Positions 31,891 through 39,216 of a DNA stretch of 62,806 nucleotides are shown piece after piece. Every line of letters begins with the position of its first letter. Positions within the stretch are counted from its first letter, which is position 1. Below the pieces are notes generated by a model, which did no database searches, had not been told where the DNA came from, and was given only the letters and a program-made list of their open reading frames with translations. The DNA comes from a virus, in the IMG/VR virus record IMGVR_UViG_3300028840_002499, positions 1 through 62,806 of that record; one strand, 5' to 3'. The position numbers and the translations under genes were made by a program.

Positions 31891-31906
31891 TTATAGTTCG
31901 TTATGC
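31787..31906 (+). repeat. attC-like site 4
   Basis: The nine bases CCAACCAAC (31785-31793) exactly complement the start of the same cassette (GTTGGTTGG at 31569). AATGCAG near the left pairs with CTGATT at the right with one extra G. The right end is TGATTATAGTTCGTTATGC with R' GTTATGC (31900-31906). Confidence 0.8.
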
Positions 31907-31938
31907 ACTCTATTCGCTAGAAATGAAAGGAAAAAGAG

Positions 31939-32109
31939 ATGATAAACAAGAAAAGATACGCATTCAATATTGTATTTATGCTAGTGTCAGCCATAACAAT
32001 TTTATGGGCGTATATGTTTTTTAGCCTGCCTGATCTATGGCTTGTGGTTGTGTCTATTGGTGTAGGTGGATTTATGGCATTCCTAGACCATGTGTTTTTT
32101 AATAATTAG
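31939..32109 (+). CDS. Cassette gene 5, two-pass membrane protein
   Basis: The 56-residue protein starts at ATG 31939 after GAAAGGAAAAAGAG. It has two hydrophobic segments (IVFMLVSAITILWAYMFF and LWLVVVSIGVGGFMAFL). Its stop lies just before the attC-like R'' box. Function unknown; a small membrane protein of this shape could be holin-like or an exclusion factor. Confidence 0.6.
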   Translation: MINKKRYAFNIVFMLVSAITILWAYMFFSLPDLWLVVVSIGVGGFMAFLDHVFFNN

Positions 32110-32112
32110 AGT

Positions 32113-32264
32113 GCATAACAAATCACAGCACACGGAATGTTGATGAACGGGGCCGAGCCGACGGTAATGGGTAGACACGACACAGGTCTAGGTCGGACGA
32201 CAGAAATCCGCGTACCTACCAGCCCCGTTCAAAACTCACCATCTGGTGTGTTCAACCGTTAAGT
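32113..32264 (+). repeat. attC-like site 5
   Basis: R'' GCATAAC (32113-32119). The 13 bases 32107-32119 exactly complement the first 13 bases of the same cassette (31900-31912). The arms GAACGGGGC and GCCCCGTTC pair, flanked by CACAC and GTGTG; R' is GTTAAGT (32258-32264), a perfect GTTRRRY. Confidence 0.85.
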
Positions 32265-32289
32265 GTCATGTTGCCTGATAGGAGTTGAA

Positions 32290-32589
32290 ATGTACGGATA
32301 CATATTTTTGTATTTTATTCTCTGTGTGTCGTTTGCAATCGGTATGTTTGTGGGTGAATACAGGCATGAGAAGGTCAGCAAATCAACGGTCTTTTTATAC
32401 ATTGTTTTTTGTGCACTCGCAGCCCCCATTTTATTCTTTGCGTTGTTGGGTGAGTTTCTTGTTTTACAATCAAAAGTCCACCCAACCACAAATGCAGTTG
32501 ACACGCCTGCGCTGCACCGTTGCGTTGATTGTGGATCTGATTTACAACTGGTGTGCCCTGGCAAATATCAATGTCCGGCGTGCCACTGA
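32290..32589 (+). CDS. Cassette gene 6, membrane protein with zinc ribbon
   Basis: The 99-residue protein has two hydrophobic segments (about residues 2-22 and 34-58) and a C-terminal CVDCGSDLQL...CPGKYQCPACH zinc ribbon encoded by attC sequence. TAGGAG is 6 bases before the ATG. Function unknown. Confidence 0.6.
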   Translation: MYGYIFLYFILCVSFAIGMFVGEYRHEKVSKSTVFLYIVFCALAAPILFFALLGEFLVLQSKVHPTTNAVDTPALHRCVDCGSDLQLVCPGKYQCPACH

Positions 32590-32605
32590 TTATAGTTCGT
32601 TATAT
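32480..32605 (+). repeat. attC-like site 6
   Basis: R'' ACCCAAC (32480-32486) fits RYYYAAC. AATGCAGTTGACACGCC pairs with GGCGTGCCACTGATT with single extra bases, the typical form of attC arms. The right end TGATTATAGTTCGTTA is shared with site 4 and with the site at 19.8 kb; R' is GTTATAT (32599-32605). Confidence 0.8.
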
Positions 32606-32617
32606 GGCAAAGCTATT

Positions 32618-32968
32618 ATGAACACCTACGAAGAGTGGAAAGTTTTTGCAAATAAACCGGGCGCAATCACAACCGTCATGTATCAAGATTGGTTGCTACA
32701 GGGTTGCCCGAAGTGCGATGGTAAAGAGTGGGAACTCACCAACGACGGTTGGGCATATTGCTGTGGGTGCAGTAAAGGCTATTCAACCAATGGTATATGG
32801 GTTCATGCGCCCTTAGTTTTCTACGACAAGAACGGGTATCACTGTTTTATGTGTCGTGGATATGGCAAGCGAGATGGGGCAACCTGTGAAGATTGCTGTG
32901 GTAGATTTACGCAACCAGAAACGCTTTGCGCTTCTAACAAATCGTTAGAGACAGACCCGCCGCAATAG
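32618..32968 (+). CDS. Cassette gene 7, Cys-rich zinc protein
   Basis: The 116-residue protein has four CxxC-like pairs (CPKCDGKEW, CCGCSKGY, CFMCRGYG, CEDCCGRF), suggesting two zinc sites. It begins 19 bases after the cassette boundary without a strong ribosome site. The stop lies in the loop of the next attC-like site. Confidence 0.6.
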   Translation: MNTYEEWKVFANKPGAITTVMYQDWLLQGCPKCDGKEWELTNDGWAYCCGCSKGYSTNGIWVHAPLVFYDKNGYHCFMCRGYGKRDGATCEDCCGRFTQPETLCASNKSLETDPPQ

Positions 32969-32999
32969 CGGCTTGAATAGCTCAACTCAACCGTTAGGG
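32932..32999 (+). repeat. attC-like site 7 (short, classical form)
   Basis: At 68 bp this looks most like a textbook attC: TTCTAAC (32932-32938), AAATC spacer, GTTAGAG, a central CCGCCGC-AATA-GCGGC hairpin, CTCAAC and R' GTTAGGG (32993-32999). R'' is not complementary to the start of its cassette beyond TAAC. Confidence 0.7.
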
Positions 33000-33008
33000 T
33001 GAATACCT

Positions 33009-33248
33009 ATGAAAATACATTACAGCACATGGAATGGCTACTACAATACAATCGCTTGTGGCAAAAAAGCGGTTGAAGCGCGAGCCGATAAATCTCTAGT
33101 CACTTGTGGCCTTTGCAAGAAAACCAATGTATTCACCCTAACTATCAATGCAAGCGACTTTGATAAATCTCGCGCAAGAAATGAATATTGCAAGCATGGC
33201 ATTGTTTTCCCGCATTGTATAACTTGCAATAGCACTCAAAGCGCTTGA
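33009..33248 (+). CDS. Cassette gene 8, small zinc protein
   Basis: The 79-residue protein has CGLCKKTNV and CKHGIVFPHCITC. The N-terminal IHYSTWNGYYNTIACGKK resembles small phage and cassette proteins of unknown role. It starts 16 bases after the cassette boundary, and its second half is encoded by attC-like sequence. Confidence 0.55.
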   Translation: MKIHYSTWNGYYNTIACGKKAVEARADKSLVTCGLCKKTNVFTLTINASDFDKSRARNEYCKHGIVFPHCITCNSTQSA

Positions 33249-33250
33249 GT
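33136..33250 (+). repeat. attC-like site 8 (degenerate right end)
   Basis: The 14 bases 33129-33142 are an exact reverse complement of the first 14 bases of the same cassette (32993-33006). CAAGCGACTTTGA pairs with TCAAAGCGCTTG with one extra A. The right box is CTTGAGT (33244-33250), lacking the G of GTT, so the array may end here at a non-attC target. Confidence 0.7.
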
Positions 33251-33255
33251 CTAAA

Positions 33256-33492
33256 ATGAGATATTTCGTCAAATGTCAATGTGGCCTCAGATCGTTTGCA
33301 TTCAATGATCGTTGTTTGCATTGCAACTATAAATTTGAGAAGTGTGATGAGTGCGAAAAGTCAATCTCTCATGATGCTGGTCACTATCCACACGATAAGG
33401 ACTGTAATCAAAAGGATGACGACATTTTACAGTGTGATTGTGACAACACAACTTGTGAACAGTGCTGTTGGGAGTGTGCCAAATTAACTTGA
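33256..33492 (+). CDS. Cys-rich zinc protein after the array
   Basis: The 78-residue protein has six Cys pairs or triplets (CQCGLR, CLHCNY, CDECEKS, CDCDN, CEQCCWEC) plus His residues. Its stop overlaps the -35 of the next promoter. No family is recognised beyond a multi-zinc knuckle protein. Confidence 0.55.
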   Translation: MRYFVKCQCGLRSFAFNDRCLHCNYKFEKCDECEKSISHDAGHYPHDKDCNQKDDDILQCDCDNTTCEQCCWECAKLT

Positions 33493-33517
33493 CTCTAAAA
33501 ATCCTATATGCTACAAT
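33489..33517 (+). promoter_or_regulatory. Promoter before a structured RNA
   Basis: TTGACT (33489-33494), 17-base spacer ending TATATGC, TACAAT (33512-33517). The TATGC before the -10 resembles the minus-strand late promoters. Confidence 0.65.
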
Positions 33518-33557
33518 GCAGTAGAGTTCTAGTTTTCAAGCTAGTTTCACTCCAGGT

Positions 33558-33656
33558 AATTTGACGATCTCTGGAGCGGGTGAGAACCTAAAGTGGTAGT
33601 TCTCCGACTATCACGTGGTTATCTGATAACTCTCCCTCTCCCAAGATCGTCAAATT
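33558..33656 (+). ncRNA. Closed multi-branch RNA element
   Basis: AATTTGACGATCT (33558-33570) is the exact complement of 33644-33656 and closes a domain. Within it GAGAAC pairs with GTTCTC, and GTTATCTGATAAC (33618-33630) is the same palindrome as the early-promoter operator. Transcription from 33489 would include it. It may be a small RNA, a leader of the helicase gene, or a DNA site such as an origin or operator cluster. Confidence 0.55.
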
Positions 33657-33670
33657 ATTTAAATTTACTC

Positions 33671-33714
33671 TTGACAAATTACTGAAAATGTATATAATTA
33701 TAGCTATCAGATAA
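33671..33714 (+). promoter_or_regulatory. Early promoter with operator-like motif
   Basis: TTGACA (33671-33676), 16-base spacer ending TGTA, TATAAT (33693-33698), TATCAGATAA (33705-33714), then GGAGAAAA before the helicase gene. Confidence 0.8.
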
Positions 33715-33740
33715 CCTATTTTTTTGATCGGAGAAAACCT

Positions 33741-35333
33741 ATGAAATGCCCAAACTGTGGAAAAGAAATGAAATTGCGACATCGAAGGTCAGACGGCAAT
33801 CCGTTCTGGGGATGCAGTGGATTTCCTAAATGTCGTGGAACTGCACGATACATCGAAACTCAGGAAAGACTAGATGTCAATTGGTCAGAGTACCAAGTGG
33901 CAGTTTTTGACTTCATTAAAAACGAAACTGGGAACGCAGTAGTTGAGGCGGTTGCAGGATCAGGAAAAACCACCACCATCGTTGAGGGATTGAATTACAC
34001 CCCCAAAGATAAGAGAGTTGCCTTTGTAGCTTTCAATCGGAGAATCGCAAACGAACTTGGAAAACGAGCACCAGCGCATGTTCACGTTAGCACTCTCCAC
34101 TCACTTGGTCTAAAAAACATCCGTGAACACTACGGAAAGATCAAAATTGAAAATCGGAAGTTCTGGCTAATCTGGAAGGATTACATTGCCACTGTTGACC
34201 ATCTCACCAAAGACAAACTGGATGACAACGCAGTTGTAGTCCGAGATTTAGTTGGCAAGATCAAGGCAACATTGCTTGAGCCTACTCACGATAACTTGAA
34301 TTACATTTGTGATCATTTCGGAATTCATGTAAATGGGTCAGCTAACCTGATCTTCAACGCAGTAAAAGCGGTCTTTGAAATCTCAGTCCAGATGATTGAT
34401 CAGATGGTTGATTTCGATGACATGATTTATGCTCCAGCCAGCGGGATGGTTCCTTGCCAGGAATTCGATTTCCTTTTCGTTGACGAAGCTCAAGACCTGA
34501 ATGCAGCGCAAATCTCATTTGTTCTAAACTCCCAGGCCAACGGTGGCAGAATCATTGCAGTAGGCGATAGAGCGCAGAGCATCTACGGTTTTCGGGGTGC
34601 AGATACCCAGGCAATTCCCAATCTAATTAGTGCCTTGAATGCGAAAGTTCTTCCCTTATCTATCTGCTACCGATGCCCTAAGTCTCACATCGAAATGGCA
34701 CAAGAGTTGGTTCCCACAATTGAACCATTTGAGGGCAAGGAAGTTGGTACAATCGGCAACATCTCATTTTCACAACTAATGGAAACAGTAAAACCTGGGG
34801 ATTTAGTAATGTGCAGAATCAATGCTCCATTGGTTGCACCGGCATTTGAACTCATTCGACAAGGGATTAAGGCAGTAGTTCTTGGTAGGGACATCGGTAA
34901 GGGACTGGAAACTTTGATCAAGAAAATTGCAAAGAAGGGTGGCAGCAATTCTTTACTCGATCTACTTCACGATATGAGCGAGTATCGAGATCGAGAAGTC
35001 AGCAAGTTAGTTGCTGCTAAGAAAATGGGGAGAGCCGCTAGTTTAGATGATCAAATTGAAACCATCATAGCTCTAGCAAGTGGCTGCGACACAGTTGATG
35101 AACTCTTCACCAAAATTGAAACAGTGTTTGATGATCGAGAACAGGGAGTTGTCTTTTCATCAGTTCACAAGGCAAAAGGAACTGAGGCTGATCGTACATT
35201 CATCCTACGAAATGACTTAATGCCTCACCCAATGGCAACAAGCGGGTGGCAGATTGAACAGGAACTAAATTGCCAGTATGTAGCTTATACCAGGGCAAAA
35301 GAGGAAATGTACTTTGTGAGTGGGGGCTTTTAG
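33741..35333 (+). CDS. UvrD/PcrA-like superfamily 1 helicase with N-terminal zinc finger
   Basis: The 530-residue protein starts with a topoisomerase-type C4 finger (CPNCGKEMKLRHRR, CSGFPKCRG), then helicase motifs: VEAVAGSGKTTTI (I), FLFVDEAQDLN (II), GDRAQSIYGFRGAD (III) and QYVAYTRAKEEMYF (VI). It is shorter than UvrD, as phage versions often are. It should unwind DNA in replication, recombination or repair, and has its own early promoter. Confidence 0.85.
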   Translation: MKCPNCGKEMKLRHRRSDGNPFWGCSGFPKCRGTARYIETQERLDVNWSEYQVAVFDFIKNETGNAVVEAVAGSGKTTTIVEGLNYTPKDKRVAFVAFNRRIANELGKRAPAHVHVSTLHSLGLKNIREHYGKIKIENRKFWLIWKDYIATVDHLTKDKLDDNAVVVRDLVGKIKATLLEPTHDNLNYICDHFGIHVNGSANLIFNAVKAVFEISVQMIDQMVDFDDMIYAPASGMVPCQEFDFLFVDEAQDLNAAQISFVLNSQANGGRIIAVGDRAQSIYGFRGADTQAIPNLISALNAKVLPLSICYRCPKSHIEMAQELVPTIEPFEGKEVGTIGNISFSQLMETVKPGDLVMCRINAPLVAPAFELIRQGIKAVVLGRDIGKGLETLIKKIAKKGGSNSLLDLLHDMSEYRDREVSKLVAAKKMGRAASLDDQIETIIALASGCDTVDELFTKIETVFDDREQGVVFSSVHKAKGTEADRTFILRNDLMPHPMATSGWQIEQELNCQYVAYTRAKEEMYFVSGGF

Positions 35334-35359
35334 CCCCTACTCCAGATTGGAGTAATAAG

Positions 35360-35821
35360 ATGATCGAAAAATTTGATGGTGACTATGCTTTTTTGTCTAA
35401 TTTCTATCCTGCGAATATTGAGTTTCTTGGTGATGTCTATGCAACTTCTGAACATTTGTATCAAGCTATGAAAACATTAGACTCTGCAAAGCGAAGGTTT
35501 ATTCGAGGGCAACAAACTCCAGGCAAGGCAAAAAGAGTTGGTCAAAAAATTGTATCAAGATCAGATTGGAACGAAGTCAAAGAAGAAGTAATGTTGCAAG
35601 TTATGAGAATGAAGTTTTTCCAGAACTATGATGCTGCTGTCAAATTGCTTGAAACTGGAAGTAAAATTTTAGTAGAGGGCAATAACTGGCATGATAATTT
35701 TTGGGGAATATGTGATTGCAATTATGGGAGTTGTGTTTCTTGGGAACATCCACAAAACAAACTTGGAAAAATTCTAATGCAAGTTCGCGATGAAATCAAA
35801 GTTTTTGGAATTGAAAACTAA
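35360..35821 (+). CDS. NADAR family ADP-ribose processing protein
   Basis: The 153-residue protein has DYAFLSNFYPANIEF, YATSEHLYQAMKT and NNWHDNFWGIC, signature segments of NADAR (YbiA-like) domains. NADAR enzymes remove ADP-ribose from guanine or process related nucleotides, and phage members can counter DarT-type DNA ADP-ribosylation. The start at 35360 has TTGGAG 9 bases upstream; the frame overlaps the helicase end if read further. Confidence 0.85.
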   Translation: MIEKFDGDYAFLSNFYPANIEFLGDVYATSEHLYQAMKTLDSAKRRFIRGQQTPGKAKRVGQKIVSRSDWNEVKEEVMLQVMRMKFFQNYDAAVKLLETGSKILVEGNNWHDNFWGICDCNYGSCVSWEHPQNKLGKILMQVRDEIKVFGIEN

Positions 35822-35850
35822 AGCATCCAAAAGTAATCTAAGGTGAAATT

Positions 35851-36381
35851 ATGGCTATCGATATATTCACAACCGAAGAGTTTGAAAACGCTTTACCCAG
35901 AGACAAGTCAACTAATGAACCGTTGTGGATCAAACTAGGTTGCATTTCAGGTGAATATTCTTATCTAATCCCCATCGATGACAAAGTTAGTATCATGGTT
36001 CGTTCATCGATTAGTAAGAGCGGTACAAGTGCTGACACTGGAGATGATAGTATTCGTGCATGGTTAGTTACTTATGAAACAATCGAGAAAATCACAGGAG
36101 TTGTTTACCGGAATTTCAAACCACTTGGCAGTAAGGTTTCAGAGTACACAACACGAGTACCAGGATGGGGCAAGAGATTAGTAAGTAATGAGAATTCAGT
36201 TGTTAGAACTCTTTGGAGATGGCGAAAGAAAGCGGGTGACTGCAAGCACTGTGGAACTCCTCAGGGAGTTTACAAGGTGAAAAAGAATAACCAGAATAAG
36301 GGTAGACTATTCACCAAGTGCAATCATCCAGCTTGTGCAATGAGATCGAAAACTTTTGAGTGGTTGACGGAGGTGAAGTGA
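35851..36381 (+). CDS. Early protein with C-terminal zinc ribbon
   Basis: The 176-residue protein has a beta-rich first part and a C-terminal CKHCGTPQG...KCNHPACAMR zinc ribbon similar in layout to phage single-strand-binding or Gly-Arg-Phe zinc-ribbon proteins. Function not recognised. The stop overlaps the next ATG (TGATG). Confidence 0.5.
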   Translation: MAIDIFTTEEFENALPRDKSTNEPLWIKLGCISGEYSYLIPIDDKVSIMVRSSISKSGTSADTGDDSIRAWLVTYETIEKITGVVYRNFKPLGSKVSEYTTRVPGWGKRLVSNENSVVRTLWRWRKKAGDCKHCGTPQGVYKVKKNNQNKGRLFTKCNHPACAMRSKTFEWLTEVK

Positions 36382-37019
36382 TGAAAGAAAAGCCAATTCT
36401 GTTCAGTGGTGAAATGGTACGGGCAATTCTCAATGGAAGGAAAACCCAGACGCGACGAGTTGTCAAACCACAGCCAAGAACTCTTGAGAAAAACGAGCCA
36501 TATCCCAGATTTTGGTATGCAGCTCCAGGTGTTAAAAATTCTTTTCAAGATAGATTTTATGCTCCTAAGTTTCCATACGGTCAAGTGGGTGATCGATTGT
36601 GGGTGCGGGAAACTTGGCACGCTGGTAGTAAGTACGATAAAGTTCGTCCATTGGAGTTGCCAAAGAGTGCTGATATTTGGTATCGTACGCGGTTCAATGA
36701 AAAGTTTGATCCAAAAAACAGTGTTCCAATTGGTAAAACTCGTCCATCGATTTTCATGCCTCGTTGGGCAAGTAGGATCGATCTACTGGTTACGGGAGTG
36801 AAAGTAGAACAGTTACAAGATATTACTCAGGATGATGCAAAAGCAGAGGGAGTGCAACCGAAAAGCTGGATAGGAAATCATCAACTGAAAGATTATCGTC
36901 AGGGTTTTATAGAGTTGTGGAACTTGATCAACGGCAAACCCCGCAAGGATGGAGTTGACATTTCGTGGAATGCTAACCCTTGGGTATGGGTAGTTGAGTT
37001 TGAACTAATAGAACAGTAA
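36381..37019 (+). CDS. ASCH-domain protein
   Basis: The 212-residue protein has KPILFSGEMVRAILNGRKTQ and RRVVKPQP, then GDRLWVRETW and a C-terminal WVWVVEFE strand, as in the phage ASCH/PUA-like family. These proteins probably bind RNA or modified bases. It is translationally coupled to the previous gene. Confidence 0.8.
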   Translation: MKEKPILFSGEMVRAILNGRKTQTRRVVKPQPRTLEKNEPYPRFWYAAPGVKNSFQDRFYAPKFPYGQVGDRLWVRETWHAGSKYDKVRPLELPKSADIWYRTRFNEKFDPKNSVPIGKTRPSIFMPRWASRIDLLVTGVKVEQLQDITQDDAKAEGVQPKSWIGNHQLKDYRQGFIELWNLINGKPRKDGVDISWNANPWVWVVEFELIEQ

Positions 37020-37072
37020 CAATGTGATACAATACAGTATAACAATATTTTGTTTTACACTGGAGAAAATAG

Positions 37073-38698
37073 ATGAAACTACCTAGCAGAATGGCAAGTC
37101 CACGAATGGTTGGTGTTGATCACGATTTTTGGTATGAAAATCAGGAACAGGCATTAATTCAAGCAGTCAATAATGAGAATAAGTTCATGTTTTTTGAGAT
37201 GCCGACAGGTAGTGGGAAGTCAGCCTTGCCAACAGCATTGTCATCTCAGGATGATGTTCTTGTAACAGTTGGAACTTTGAACCTACTTAGCCAGTACGAA
37301 AGTGAGTACGGGTTTGATGTGATCAGGGGTAGAACTTCATACCCTTGTGAACTACCGTCTAAACTTGAAAAGTGGAGAAACAAAACTAGACTGCCGAATG
37401 CAGGTGACTGTCATTACTCGCCAATGCACGACTGTCCGATTTCTGAAACTTGTGCCTACTTGGTTGCAAAAGAAAAGGGTAAGGCAAGCAACAAACTGGC
37501 AGTAACTTACAAGTATGCGTTCTTGTCAAGAATGATTAGGAAACGATTGGGCATCATAGCCTGTGACGAGGCGCACGAGGCTGCAGAGCAGATTATAGGA
37601 TTTGCAACCTTCGAGGTAGCAGAGTACGAAAGAGCAACATGGGATTTACCGACATTGCCACTGTTGAACTTTGGCCCAGGTGGAAAGGGTGACTTGTTAT
37701 CAGCAAAAACTACTATGATAGTAGTAAGTTGGATTGACAGTTGTTTGGAGAGACTAAACAGCACTTTGTCAATGATAGATGAAAGTACAGAGGAGGGAAC
37801 GAAGTGCAAGAGAATGATCATGAAGTTTCAAGGCATGTTGGACAACCTTCACACATCGGCATCGCAATGGTTCTTTGAATGTAAGAGTGATCTAATCTAT
37901 TTTAAGGGTTCAACTTCTCCAGGATTGAAAATACGTCCTCTTGATCCATCTATTATTGCTAATCGTTTGTGGGAGAATAAACAACAGGCAATCTTTATGA
38001 GTGCGACAATCGGTGATCCTGCTCCATTAGCGCAAGCCTTGGGAGTTAATCATTATTTCCACCAGTCTTACCCTCACCCTATACCAATATCAGCAAGGCC
38101 AGTTCTTGACCTTGGGTTCCCAAAGATGACCTGGGGCAACATCAAAAAAGACCCAAGTATATTTCTCAGACAGGCTATAAAGATTTCAAGTTGGGTGAAA
38201 ACAGTTGATCCGTCTTGGCGGGGAATCGTCCTCACTAGCTCATATGCCAAGATCAAAGGGTTAGGTGAGCAACTAAGTGACAGAATGACAGGTCGAAGGA
38301 TCATTGTTCAGCAGCCAGGAGTACCATTAGCTGACATCACAAAACAGTTTATCGAAGATCAAAGAGATGGTGACATCCTGTTAGCATCCATCCAAGGGTT
38401 CGGACAAGGATTAAACCTCAGAGGTGACTTAGCTAGATTTGCAGTGATAGCCGGTGTTCCATTTGACAACTACACTGACAGATACGAGCGACTTCGTAAG
38501 AAAATGAACGGCAAGTACGGGTGGTGGAAGTCTTACAACTCAGTACCACAAGGCTGTGGGCGAGTTTCGAGGGGAAGTAAAACAGATAAAGGGAACCATC
38601 TTATAAACTACGGAATTCTAGCCGATGGGAGTGCTACAACGGCACAGGCATTCAAGTATTATTCGGATTGGTTCAAGAATGCAATCCAGCGAGTGTAA
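37073..38698 (+). CDS. DinG/XPD-like superfamily 2 helicase
   Basis: The 541-residue protein has FEMPTGSGKSALPTA (Walker A), IIACDEAHEAAEQ (DEAH) and a Cys group (YPCELP, GDCHYSPMHDCPISETCAYL) in the place where DinG/XPD enzymes hold an iron-sulphur cluster, then IQGFGQGLNLRGDLARF and a C-terminal GCGRVSRGSKTD motif. It should be a 5'-3' DNA helicase. CTGGAG lies 10 bases upstream of the ATG. Confidence 0.85.
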   Translation: MKLPSRMASPRMVGVDHDFWYENQEQALIQAVNNENKFMFFEMPTGSGKSALPTALSSQDDVLVTVGTLNLLSQYESEYGFDVIRGRTSYPCELPSKLEKWRNKTRLPNAGDCHYSPMHDCPISETCAYLVAKEKGKASNKLAVTYKYAFLSRMIRKRLGIIACDEAHEAAEQIIGFATFEVAEYERATWDLPTLPLLNFGPGGKGDLLSAKTTMIVVSWIDSCLERLNSTLSMIDESTEEGTKCKRMIMKFQGMLDNLHTSASQWFFECKSDLIYFKGSTSPGLKIRPLDPSIIANRLWENKQQAIFMSATIGDPAPLAQALGVNHYFHQSYPHPIPISARPVLDLGFPKMTWGNIKKDPSIFLRQAIKISSWVKTVDPSWRGIVLTSSYAKIKGLGEQLSDRMTGRRIIVQQPGVPLADITKQFIEDQRDGDILLASIQGFGQGLNLRGDLARFAVIAGVPFDNYTDRYERLRKKMNGKYGWWKSYNSVPQGCGRVSRGSKTDKGNHLINYGILADGSATTAQAFKYYSDWFKNAIQRV

Positions 38699-38790
38699 AA
38701 ATTCAGGCAAGGTGATGCAGATTTCACTGGAAACGGGTCAAAATGGCTTGTTACCAAAAGTAACAGAAATCTAGCATAAAGGATACGAAA

Positions 38791-39216
38791 ATGAAGTTGG
38801 ACATCGTAGAACTAAGGTTGCTACTTACCGAACAGTATGGTATATTAAGAACATGGGAACGAGTTGCAGAGGAACTATACCAGGATCGAGTTTCTAAAAC
38901 TCTATTGTGGAAAATAGTTGAACGTGACCACATTCCCACTAGAAAGCACATTGTTGAAATTTTAAATCTCAAGACCTTGATAGAAGTTGAGCCGTGTCCA
39001 AGTTGTGGTGGTGCTTGCACTTACGATTGTGGAACTAAGAAGGTAATAAGAAAATCAGGCACTACCAGGAAACGAGCCCCAAGGATTGAGATAGCCCTAA
39101 GTGATCCAGTAAAGGCAGTAGAAAGACTAGAGAAGGCATTGGTACAAGTTCATGGCAAGGAAGTCCAACAACACTTACTTAGACTATCAGGCGTTTGTAA
39201 CAAAGAAAAAACGTAA
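38791..39216 (+). CDS. HTH-like protein with zinc site
   Basis: The 141-residue protein has an HTH-like first half (GILRTWERVAEELYQDRVSK), a CPSCGGACTYDCG knuckle and a basic C-terminus. Such proteins occur in phages as putative DNA binders. Its 3' end overlaps the following gene by 65 bases in another frame. Confidence 0.55.
   Translation: MKLDIVELRLLLTEQYGILRTWERVAEELYQDRVSKTLLWKIVERDHIPTRKHIVEILNLKTLIEVEPCPSCGGACTYDCGTKKVIRKSGTTRKRAPRIEIALSDPVKAVERLEKALVQVHGKEVQQHLLRLSGVCNKEKT

Noticed and set aside
31000-33260. CRISPR array
   Set aside because: Repeated pieces are long, imperfect, irregularly spaced and separated by ORFs; no short identical repeats with unique spacers.
37020-37072. Promoter before the DinG-like helicase
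   Set aside because: TGATACAAT looks like an extended -10, but no -35 stands at a suitable distance; too weak to annotate.
38715-38774. 19-codon frame between helicase and HTH gene
   Set aside because: Has AAGGTG upstream, but is too short and featureless to support.
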